In this document: positions 6,455-12,099 of the stretch, piece by piece | How the letters are laid out: every line of letters begins with the position of its first letter | Numbering within the stretch: position 1 is the first letter of the stretch | Assembly (NCBI GenBank): GCA_041746615.1 | Contig: JBGTGS010000166.1 | Location: 1 to 12,099 of the forward strand | Length of the DNA stretch: 12,099 nt | Source of the DNA: CAMAXB01 sp041746615 | GTDB taxonomy: Bacteria > Verrucomicrobiota > Verrucomicrobiia > Opitutales > Opitutaceae | Direction: 5' to 3' | The notes under the pieces: generated by a model | What the model saw: only the letters and a program-made list of their open reading frames with translations | Database searches by the model: none | What the model was told of the DNA's origin: nothing | Made by a program: the position numbers and the translations under genes

Positions 6455-7939
6455 CTATTGCCAGGTGTAACGCACGCGATAGGTCACCACCGTCTCGCCG
6501 TCCGCCGGCACGTTCACGCGAAACTCGATGTTCTGCGCGTCGGTCTGCACATGCGGGTGCGTCTGCGACAGCAGGGTCCAGTTCACCCCGCGGTACAATC
6601 GCTCCGCCACCCGCACCTCCACGGGCCCGGTCTTGCGGTTGCGGACCTTGATCTCGAAAGTTTCCTCCATGAAATCGTTGCGGTTGCTCATCTGGAAACC
6701 CGTGCGCCGCCGCTCACCCACCACGTCGAAGGCGTCACCCGTGTAGATGCGCACGGTCTCATTGCGGGCGGTGTGGTCGATGGAATTTTCCCCGGTAAAC
6801 TCCAGCCGACCGTCCGCCGTATCCTGACGGTAAAATCGCGTGCGTCCCTTCGGCAACGGCATGCCCAGTTGATTGGCCTCGGTGTTCTCGAACTCGCGCA
6901 TGACCCATACCTTCGGATTCGACTGCGTGCCGTAGTCCGGATGATTGCGGATCATGTCCTGGTTCCAGCCCCGGAACTGCGGTCCCGGATCCGCCCCGTT
7001 GTAAATGTAGAGCGTCTTCGCCTGCACACCCGCCGCGCGGATGAACTCCACCTGCTTGGTCTCGCGGTCCCGCAGCGTCGTCGCCCGCGGCAGCGAATAC
7101 AGGTGGAATTCATCAAAGGCCTTCTCCGTGACCTGCGAAGCGGCCGCCAGGTCCATCGCCATCTCCGCCCTGCCCAGAAAGCGCTGCTCCTGCTCGGGCT
7201 GCAGCTTGCTCACATCGCCAGCCATAAGCTTGATGGACGCGTTTTCGAAGGTCTTGCCGGTCTGGTTGGCAATCGTCACCCAGCCGATCAAGTCGATGGT
7301 GTCGCCCGTCTCCGGCGCGATAAGGTTGTAGGATGCCTCCCATCGCATGCCACCGGTCACATAGCCGAGCTCGGCATCAAACCGCGCCGCTGTCGGCGAC
7401 GCCAGGGTCCAGTGCAGGGTCGGCCGGATGATGGCATCGTCCGCCAGCGCCGGAAAGATCGGCTCGCCGGGCAGTGAGAAGCGAAGCTGGCCGTCGACCT
7501 CGATGATGGGGGTGTTTGCCCCTGAAACGGGTTGGACACCCCGCTGGCCGCCGGGCTGTGCCGGGACATAGCCGCTCCGAACGACCCGGCCGCGCACGAA
7601 AAATTCCTTCGCATCCTGATCACGCACGATGAAGTCCAGCTCCTCACCTTCATGCATCGAGAGCATCATCCCTTGGGAAATGGAGTCGGCCCGGTAGTTC
7701 TGCTCGAGTACGCGCAGGGCGATCCGGCCGGTCGGATCGCGAAGGACCACGGAATCAGGCTCGAGCAACGTGGTGACACCGGAGAAGGCCACGGGATTTT
7801 CCCCGGCCGAGAGATTGAGCGCCACGGTCTCGCGGACCACGGCGAAGTTCTGGTTGTAGATGGTCAGTGCCGGCTGGGCCGCGGCCGAAAGGGCCACCAG
7901 CACCGCGCCCGCGATGGGAAGAAAGCGGAGGGTTTTCAT
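6455..7939 (-). CDS. DUF4139 domain protein, exported
   Basis: A 494-residue protein with a signal peptide: MKTLRF, a hydrophobic run at about 7-19, and an ALSAAAQP cleavage region near residue 21. The mature part starts with LTIYNQNFAVVRETVALNL and is beta-rich throughout. The C-terminal two thirds match DUF4139-type proteins: GKTFENASIKLMAGDV at 228-243, a KQVEFIRAAGV segment near 295-305, KGRTRFYRQD around 364-373, ETFEIKVRNRKTGPVEVRVAE at 426-446, and a closing beta strand ending in YTWQ. These proteins are predicted periplasmic or surface proteins of unknown function. The frame is open upstream to 8221, but that extension runs through the intergenic region and over the helicase start, while the ATG at 7939 begins a clean signal peptide. 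No Shine-Dalgarno is visible. It is divergent from the helicase and convergent with proB. Confidence 0.87.
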   Translation of the reverse strand: MKTLRFLPIAGAVLVALSAAAQPALTIYNQNFAVVRETVALNLSAGENPVAFSGVTTLLEPDSVVLRDPTGRIALRVLEQNYRADSISQGMMLSMHEGEELDFIVRDQDAKEFFVRGRVVRSGYVPAQPGGQRGVQPVSGANTPIIEVDGQLRFSLPGEPIFPALADDAIIRPTLHWTLASPTAARFDAELGYVTGGMRWEASYNLIAPETGDTIDLIGWVTIANQTGKTFENASIKLMAGDVSKLQPEQEQRFLGRAEMAMDLAAASQVTEKAFDEFHLYSLPRATTLRDRETKQVEFIRAAGVQAKTLYIYNGADPGPQFRGWNQDMIRNHPDYGTQSNPKVWVMREFENTEANQLGMPLPKGRTRFYRQDTADGRLEFTGENSIDHTARNETVRIYTGDAFDVVGERRRTGFQMSNRNDFMEETFEIKVRNRKTGPVEVRVAERLYRGVNWTLLSQTHPHVQTDAQNIEFRVNVPADGETVVTYRVRYTWQ

Positions 7940-7992
7940 GGGATCACAATAAGACATCGAGTTTCTACGGGCGATCCGTGATTTTATTAGGC

Positions 7993-8015
7993 CGGATTCC
8001 CGTCCCGGGAATCCG
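7993..8015. promoter_or_regulatory. Perfect 10-bp inverted repeat in divergent intergenic region
   Basis: CGGATTCCCG (7993-8002) and CGGGAATCCG (8006-8015) are perfect inverted copies separated by TCC. The site lies in the 124-base gap between two divergent genes, 53 bases from one start and 48 from the other, so it could be a shared operator or a leader hairpin. On the minus strand a TAAAAT that could serve as a -10 box lies at 7981-7986, but no convincing -35 box accompanies it. Confidence 0.45.
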
Positions 8016-8053
8016 CACTTCTGCTTTGCCTCCGGCGCGCTTTGCCCGACCGT

Positions 8054-8058
8054 GGAGG
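8054..8058 (+). promoter_or_regulatory. Shine-Dalgarno of the helicase gene
   Basis: GGAGG is followed by five bases (CTTCC) and the ATG at 8064. This favours 8064 over the in-frame GTG at 8052, which would overlap the ribosome-binding site. Confidence 0.65.
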
Positions 8059-8063
8059 CTTCC

Positions 8064-10070
8064 ATGAAGTTTGAACTCGATCCTTCGTCGCCCGCGCCCG
8101 GTGTGCCGCCCATAGATTTCGGCGCGGAACTCAACGAGGAGCAGTTCAATGCCGTCACCGCCCCGCCCGGCCCCCTCCTCGTCCTCGCCGGAGCCGGCTC
8201 CGGCAAAACCCGCACCCTCACCTACCGCGTCGCCTGGCTGCTTTCCCAGGGGGTGAGGCCCGGGGAAATCCTCCTCCTCACCTTCACCAACAAGGCGGCC
8301 AAGGAGATGCTCCACCGCGTGCAGGACCTCACCGGGGTTGAGCCCGCCCGCTTCTGGGGCGGCACCTTCCACTCCCTCGGCCACCGCGCCCTGCGCATCC
8401 ATGGCGACGCCATCGGCATGCCGCGCAATTTCACCATCCTCGACGCCGACGAGTCCGAAAGCCTCCTCAAGGCCGCCGTCGAGGAATCCGACCGGTTCTT
8501 CTTCAAGGACAAGATCAACCCGCGCCCCGGCCCCCTCCACTCCATCCTCTCCCTCGCCCGCAACACCCGGCTCACCATCGCCGATACCGTCACCAAGAAT
8601 TTTCCCCAGCACCAGGAGATCGCCCACCGCCTCCCCGCCTTCGCCCAGGCCTACGCCGACCGCAAGCGGGCCCAGAACGTGGTCGACTACGACGACCTCC
8701 TCGAAAACTGGCTGCGCCTCCTGCAGGAATCCCCCGAGATCGCCCGCTATTTCCAGGAGCGCTTCCGCCACGTCCTCGTCGATGAGTACCAGGACACCAA
8801 CACCCTCCAGTCCGCCCTCGTCGACCTGCTCGGCGCCCACCACCGCATCATGGCCGTGGGCGACGACGCCCAGTGCATCTACTCCTGGCGCGGGGCTAAC
8901 TTCGAAAACATCATGACCTTCCCGGACCGCCATCCCGGCACGGTCATGCACCGGATCGAGACCAACTACCGGTCCACCCCGCAGATCCTCGCCCTCGCCA
9001 ATGGCGTGCTCCTCGCCCAGCCCAAGGGACGCCACTTTGACAAGGAGCTGCGCGCCCACCGCGCCCATTCGCACAAGCCCTTCCTCGTACAGGCCATGGA
9101 CGGACGCGAGCAGGCCGAGTTCATCATCAAGCGGGTCAAAGGCCTGCTCGACGAGGGTTGCGCGCTCGCCGACATCGCCATCCTCTACCGCGCGCATTTC
9201 CAGGCCCTCGACATCCAGCTTGAGCTCTCGCGCCAGGGCATCCCCTACCAGATCACCAGTGGCGTGAAGTTCTTCGAGCGCCAGCACATCCGCGACCTCG
9301 TCGCCCTGCTCCGCTTCGTCTACAACCCTTCCGACCGGCAGGCGTGGAACCGCATCGCCATTCTGCTGCCCAAGATCGGCGAAAAGGGTGCCATCAAAAT
9401 CTACGATGCTGCCAATGACCACGCACGCCTCCTGCAGAAGAACTTCCTCAATGCACTCGTCACCGACGACGTGATGACCAAGGTTCCGAAGGACGCGAAG
9501 CCCGAGTGGGCCTCCTTCTGCGCCTCCCTGCGCGAGGTCGGCGACGCCATGCGCGACGGCCCGCCCGCGCGCGCGGTGGAACTCGCCATCGATGGCTGGT
9601 ACGGCGACTATCTCAAGGGTGCCTTCGCCGACTACGTGGACCGACTCGACGAGTTGAAGGCCCTCACCGGCTTCGCGGGCCGCTATGAGGAGATGCAGGA
9701 TCTGCTCGCGCAGATCGTGCTGCTCAACAGCGAGACCAGTGACCGGCGCGTCGATCCCGAAACCGACGCCCTGCGGCTCACCACCGTGCATCAGGCCAAG
9801 GGACTGGAGTACCCGGTCGTGTTCCTGATCAGCCTCGCCGACGGCCTGTTCCCCCTGCGCCGCGCCATCGAAGCGGGCGACGTCGAGGAGGAACGCCGCC
9901 TCTTCTACGTGGCAGTGACGCGCGCCCGCGACGAGCTCTACCTATGCTTCCCAAAAATCAGCAACCGCGCCGGCCCCGGTGGCATGATGCTGACCCCCAG
10001 CCGCTTCATCCTCGAGCTGCCTACCGACCTCTACGAACCCCTCAAGCTCAAACGACAGTACGCCTGGTAA
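8064..10070 (+). CDS. UvrD/Rep-family ATP-dependent DNA helicase
   Basis: A 668-residue superfamily 1A helicase that unwinds DNA 3' to 5' with ATP, probably in repair or replication restart. Motifs in order: Q-motif LNEEQFNAV (23-31), Walker A AGAGSGKT (42-49), motif Ia LTFTNKAAKEM (72-82), Walker B VLVDEYQDTN (237-246), motif III GDDAQCIYSWRGAN (266-279), motif IV NYRST (301-305), motif V TTVHQAKGLE (573-582) and motif VI EERRLFYVAVTRARDEL (609-625). All key residues are present. The protein stops soon after motif VI, so it lacks the long C-terminal tail with the Tudor-like RNA polymerase-binding module of UvrD/PcrA. In size it is closer to Rep (about 673 residues), so the name UvrD or PcrA should not be assumed. 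It is a single gene, divergent from DUF4139 and followed by a toxin-antitoxin pair. Nothing adjacent suggests a defence system. Confidence 0.95.
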   Translation: MKFELDPSSPAPGVPPIDFGAELNEEQFNAVTAPPGPLLVLAGAGSGKTRTLTYRVAWLLSQGVRPGEILLLTFTNKAAKEMLHRVQDLTGVEPARFWGGTFHSLGHRALRIHGDAIGMPRNFTILDADESESLLKAAVEESDRFFFKDKINPRPGPLHSILSLARNTRLTIADTVTKNFPQHQEIAHRLPAFAQAYADRKRAQNVVDYDDLLENWLRLLQESPEIARYFQERFRHVLVDEYQDTNTLQSALVDLLGAHHRIMAVGDDAQCIYSWRGANFENIMTFPDRHPGTVMHRIETNYRSTPQILALANGVLLAQPKGRHFDKELRAHRAHSHKPFLVQAMDGREQAEFIIKRVKGLLDEGCALADIAILYRAHFQALDIQLELSRQGIPYQITSGVKFFERQHIRDLVALLRFVYNPSDRQAWNRIAILLPKIGEKGAIKIYDAANDHARLLQKNFLNALVTDDVMTKVPKDAKPEWASFCASLREVGDAMRDGPPARAVELAIDGWYGDYLKGAFADYVDRLDELKALTGFAGRYEEMQDLLAQIVLLNSETSDRRVDPETDALRLTTVHQAKGLEYPVVFLISLADGLFPLRRAIEAGDVEEERRLFYVAVTRARDELYLCFPKISNRAGPGGMMLTPSRFILELPTDLYEPLKLKRQYAW

Positions 10071-10101
10071 TCCGTCCACCGGGCACCCGCGGCCCCCCAA
10101 T

Positions 10102-10128
10102 CCAGTGTCACATAATACGTGACACTGG
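10102..10128. promoter_or_regulatory. Perfect 10-bp inverted repeat upstream of toxin-antitoxin genes
   Basis: CCAGTGTCAC (10102-10111) and GTGACACTGG (10119-10128) are perfect inverted copies around ATAATAC. The site is 31 bases after the helicase stop and 97 bases before the antitoxin start. It may end the helicase transcript, be an operator for the toxin-antitoxin pair, or be a palindromic repeat unit. A TTGACG at 10144-10149 resembles a -35 box, but no matching -10 box was found. Confidence 0.5.
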
Positions 10129-10225
10129 CTCGGAAGGTTTTCGTTGACGGGAGTACGTGAATCCAGGCCTGGCGGATGCCAACAATCCCATTGCATCCTT
10201 CGACCAACCGCGCTTCCTTTCCTCC

Positions 10226-10462
10226 ATGTCACGCAAGGTCAGTGAGCTCGTCGAGGAGGCACGGGGACTTCCCTATGGGGAGCGTGCAGAGCTGATCGAA
10301 CAGCTCATCGCCGACTCCGCCAAGGACCTTGACCCTCGGATCGATAAAGCCTGGGGCGACGAAGCACTCCGCCGTTTCAAGGAAGCCGAGGAAGGCAAGG
10401 TGCGGATGATCCCGGCTGAGCAAGTCATGGCCCAGGTCCGCAAGATCGTCGGATTGAAGTGA
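10226..10462 (+). CDS. Antitoxin, addiction-module component (TIGR02574/PF09720 type)
   Basis: A 78-residue protein matching the small unstable antitoxin family TIGR02574. The pattern is visible: an N-terminal helix VSELVEEARGLPYGERAELI (5-24), LIADSAKD, then WGDEALRRFKEAEEGKV (43-59) and a final helix PAEQVMAQVRKIV. It should bind and neutralise the toxin encoded immediately after it. The frame is open from a GTG at 10157, but the family begins with a helix like MSRKVSEL, so I chose the ATG at 10226. The leader (CTTCCTTTCCTCC) is pyrimidine-rich without a Shine-Dalgarno. It has no obvious DNA-binding domain, so autoregulation would have to involve the complex or another factor. Confidence 0.87.
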   Translation: MSRKVSELVEEARGLPYGERAELIEQLIADSAKDLDPRIDKAWGDEALRRFKEAEEGKVRMIPAEQVMAQVRKIVGLK

Positions 10463-10755
10463 AGCGCCCGGCCTTCCTTCCCGAGGCCAGAATCGAATTG
10501 ATCGAAGCGGCCCAGTATTACGCGACGATCCTTCCCGGGTTGGGTTATCGCTTCTACACCGTGATCGACGACCTGATCAACGAGGTTGGTCGCTTGCCGG
10601 GCACCTTCCGCTACATCCGAAAACCCGCCCGCCGACATTTCACCCGCGAATTTCCCTATGGCATCATCTACGTCGAGCGCCCCGATGATATCTGGATTCT
10701 CGCCGTGATGCATCTCCATCGTGATCCGGTCTACTGGACTCAGCGTCTGACCTGA
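10459..10755 (+). CDS. RelE/ParE-family toxin
   Basis: A 98-residue protein of the RelE/ParE toxin superfamily. Typical features are FLPEARIELIEAAQYY (6-21), LGYRFYTVIDDLINEV (28-43), an ARRHFTREFPYGIIYV stretch (57-72), the strand IWILAVMHLHRDP (78-90) and the ending YWTQR. Members either cut mRNA on the ribosome (RelE) or poison gyrase (ParE); which applies cannot be told from the sequence. The His-x-x-RDPxYW ending is usual for the subgroup paired with TIGR02574 antitoxins. The start is GTG at 10459, overlapping the antitoxin stop by four bases (GTGA), so translation is probably coupled. No internal ATG gives a better start. The gene is intact and is followed at once by a repeat and a broken gene. 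Confidence 0.9.
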   Translation: MKRPAFLPEARIELIEAAQYYATILPGLGYRFYTVIDDLINEVGRLPGTFRYIRKPARRHFTREFPYGIIYVERPDDIWILAVMHLHRDPVYWTQRLT

Positions 10756-10774
10756 CAGACTCGCACACCTCAGA

Positions 10775-10835
10775 CGTAGCGGTGAGCTCTGGTCGTTGCA
10801 TCCATTTTTATTGAGACGCTCACGCTCTGGCTACG
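10775..10835. repeat. Inverted-repeat element after the toxin gene
   Basis: CGTAGC at 10775 and GCTACG at 10830-10835 are the outer ends of an imperfect inverted repeat. Inside, GTGAGC and TCT on the left reappear inverted on the right, with a 4-base offset. The right arm carries GCTCACGCTC and GGCTAC (10818-10834), as at 1695-1712. The centre is AT-rich (ATCCATTTTTATT). It looks like a small dispersed palindromic unit and lies between the toxin gene and the truncated reductase remnant. Confidence 0.45.
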
Positions 10836-10865
10836 GGGAGAGACATTCACCAGCTCCTGGCCTGT

Positions 10866-11012
10866 CAGGGAGCGCTGATTCTCCAGCGGATCGGTGCCGC
10901 CGAAGTTGTGCCAGAGGCCCAGCGAGAGCCGCGGCAGCAGAAGGCCGCTGCGACCGCAGCGGGTGTAGGGAATGGAGGCGTACCGATCCGGATGGGGCAG
11001 GTAGGTGGACAT
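10866..11012 (-). pseudogene. N-terminal remnant of a YghZ-type aldo/keto reductase
   Basis: From the ATG at 11012 the minus strand encodes 49 residues that match the start of YghZ-type aldo/keto reductases (L-glyceraldehyde 3-phosphate reductase family): PHPDRYASIPYTRCGRSG, LPRLSLGLWHNFGG, then DPLENQRSL. Intact family members continue for about 330 residues through the barrel with the catalytic Asp-Tyr-Lys-His. Here resemblance stops after about residue 49, and the frame runs on through the neighbouring repeat to a stop at 10770-10772. All catalytic residues are therefore missing. The remnant begins 53 bases beyond the stop of the coiled-coil gene on the same strand. The rest of the gene was probably lost by an insertion or deletion at about 10866, on the side of the toxin-antitoxin pair. 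Expression of a short peptide is possible but unlikely to matter. Confidence 0.8.
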
Positions 11013-11064
11013 GGCGAAGGACACGGTCCTGCGAGTTCCCTCACCAAGCCAAGCGGATTTTAAC

Positions 11065-12099
11065 CTACTGCAGGCGAGAGGGCAGGCGGCGGACGCGGGC
11101 GGCGAGGTCGTTGAAGAGCTCGCTGGTGCGCTGCCCGGACGTGTCGCCCAGGCTCAGCGTGCGCCCCGGGAGCAGGGTGCTCACCATGACACAATAGTTG
11201 CTGTTGACCATGATGCCCAGCAATTCGCCCGTGCGGCTCAGAACCAGATCGCCCCGCGAGGGGGAGAAGTCACCAAACAGACGCCGGACGAGCCGATTGT
11301 CCATCTGGACATAGGAAGGATGGCCCGGGTCCAGTTTGAAAGGCACCTCACCGTAGCCGGCCCCCCCACTGCTGATGAGCACGGCATCGGAGAAGCGGAA
11401 GAGATCAACCGCCAGTTCATAAACCTGGACGCCGAGAGCGGCCACGTCGGCCGTATCCACGGGCACCGCAACCACGCGCGGATCCTGCTCGAGGAAATGC
11501 ATGGCCGGCGCGGTCGTCCGGTAGACCCCCTTGGTAAAGGCGACGTTGATCCGCTGCCAATTGTAGTTCTCGCCCAAACTGAAGGGAGTATCCTCGATGT
11601 GCATCAATGCGAAAATCCTATCTCCATCGGACACCAGCACGGTCCGGGTTTCGGCCGCACGATTGAGCTCTCCCAGCGGAGCCTGGCGCATGGCGGCAAT
11701 GTTGGTCTGAACGCGATTGATCATGAAGTCGCTGAAGAGGATGTTGGCGCTGACCGGACGGTTCTCGCGGATTTCACGGCTCAGGTCGGCGGAGCGCTCC
11801 GCCAGCTGACCGACGCCCTGGGCGAGTTCGGTGGTGGTCTCCTGGACGCGGATACGTTCCTGACGCTCGGACTCGGCCTGCTGCCGGAAGACGTTGGCCG
11901 TCTCGCGCAGCATGACCTTTTCCTGCTCGGCCACCTGGACGGCGACGTTGAGTGACTCGATGCGCTGGCGGGCCTCGGTCTGCTCGCGGGCGAGCGTGTC
12001 GAGCTGCTCGCGCTGGCGGGCGGCTTCGGCCTCGCGCTGTTCCAGATCGCGCTGGAGCTGGGCCAGCCGCTCCTGTGACATCGAAGCATTGCGCGCGGC
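11065..12099 (-). CDS. Coiled-coil protein of unknown function (N-terminus outside window)
   Basis: The minus-strand frame is open to the right edge, so the N-terminus is probably missing; an internal ATG at 12081 is a possible but not compelling start because the six preceding codons are also open. Counting from that Met (338 residues), residues 1-108 are a long Gln/Glu/Arg-rich coiled coil with heptad-like spacing, ending near LSREIRENRP. A globular beta-rich domain follows (about 112-308), with TVLVSDGDRIFALMHIED, VDTADVAALGVQVYELAVDLFRFSDAVLIS and RGDLVLSRTGELLGIMVNSNY. That last segment is faintly like the active-site strand region of trypsin-like folds, but no catalytic Ser is present at the GDL position and I do not claim a protease. 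A basic tail ends the protein. I do not recognise a named family. It may be a cell-envelope or scaffold protein. Confidence 0.8.
   Translation of the reverse strand, partial: AARNASMSQERLAQLQRDLEQREAEAARQREQLDTLAREQTEARQRIESLNVAVQVAEQEKVMLRETANVFRQQAESERQERIRVQETTTELAQGVGQLAERSADLSREIRENRPVSANILFSDFMINRVQTNIAAMRQAPLGELNRAAETRTVLVSDGDRIFALMHIEDTPFSLGENYNWQRINVAFTKGVYRTTAPAMHFLEQDPRVVAVPVDTADVAALGVQVYELAVDLFRFSDAVLISSGGAGYGEVPFKLDPGHPSYVQMDNRLVRRLFGDFSPSRGDLVLSRTGELLGIMVNSNYCVMVSTLLPGRTLSLGDTSGQRTSELFNDLAARVRRLPSRLQ

Noticed and set aside
6458..7477. 339-codon plus-strand frame
   Set aside because: It is the shadow of the DUF4139 gene, with His/Arg-rich low-complexity translation.
7940..8221. 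Upstream extension of the DUF4139 gene to an ATG at 8221
   Set aside because: It would overlap the helicase N-terminus and place 94 unrelated residues ahead of a good signal peptide that begins at 7939.
7965..9791. 608-codon open frame on the minus strand opposite the helicase gene
   Set aside because: It is the complement of a gene with all helicase motifs; the translation is Gly/Val/Glu-rich and low-complexity, as expected of a GC-rich antisense shadow.
8064..10070. The helicase as part of an anti-phage or restriction system
   Set aside because: Neighbours are a divergent DUF4139 gene and a separate toxin-antitoxin pair; no nuclease, methylase or other defence partner is present.
11005..11955. 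316-codon plus-strand frame
   Set aside because: It lies opposite the coiled-coil gene and has no coherent domain; the minus-strand translation shows a regular coiled coil and a structured domain.

Overview
The window is a GC-rich bacterial chromosomal segment with dense genes in both orientations. The order pyrH-frr-proB, a DUF4139 protein, a ThuA-like lipoprotein, several starts without a Shine-Dalgarno, and short palindromic repeats between genes together suggest Verrucomicrobiota, perhaps an Opitutaceae-like lineage. This placement is an inference from gene content and style; no marker gene such as 16S rRNA is present.

Layout from left to right. 1-675 (minus) is the N-terminal part of an exported erythromycin esterase-like protein, cut by the window edge. 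783-1655 (plus) is an alpha/beta hydrolase lipoprotein, convergent with a ThuA-like lipoprotein at 1728-2492 (minus). An AT-richer divergent region (2493-2751) carries a LysR-type binding-site candidate ahead of a LysR regulator (2752-3648). Then comes a co-directional housekeeping block: pyrH (UMP kinase), frr (ribosome recycling factor) and proB (glutamate 5-kinase). The 206-base gap after proB holds two repeat-like palindromes. A DUF4139 protein (6455-7939, minus) is divergent from a UvrD/Rep-family helicase (8064-10070, plus), with a perfect 10-bp inverted repeat between them.

The right end is the most accessory-like part. A second perfect 10-bp inverted repeat (10102-10128) precedes a type II toxin-antitoxin pair (TIGR02574-type antitoxin and RelE/ParE-type toxin, overlapping by 4 bases). 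Next come another inverted-repeat element and a 49-codon N-terminal remnant of a YghZ-type aldo/keto reductase. The remnant's homology stops abruptly next to the repeat and the toxin-antitoxin genes, which suggests a past insertion or deletion there. The window ends inside a coiled-coil protein of unknown function (11065-12099, minus).

I see no tRNA, rRNA, CRISPR array, intact transposase, phage gene or recognisable riboswitch. No clearly new multi-gene system is visible. The best leads are the toxin-antitoxin/repeat/pseudogene junction and the family of intergenic palindromes.
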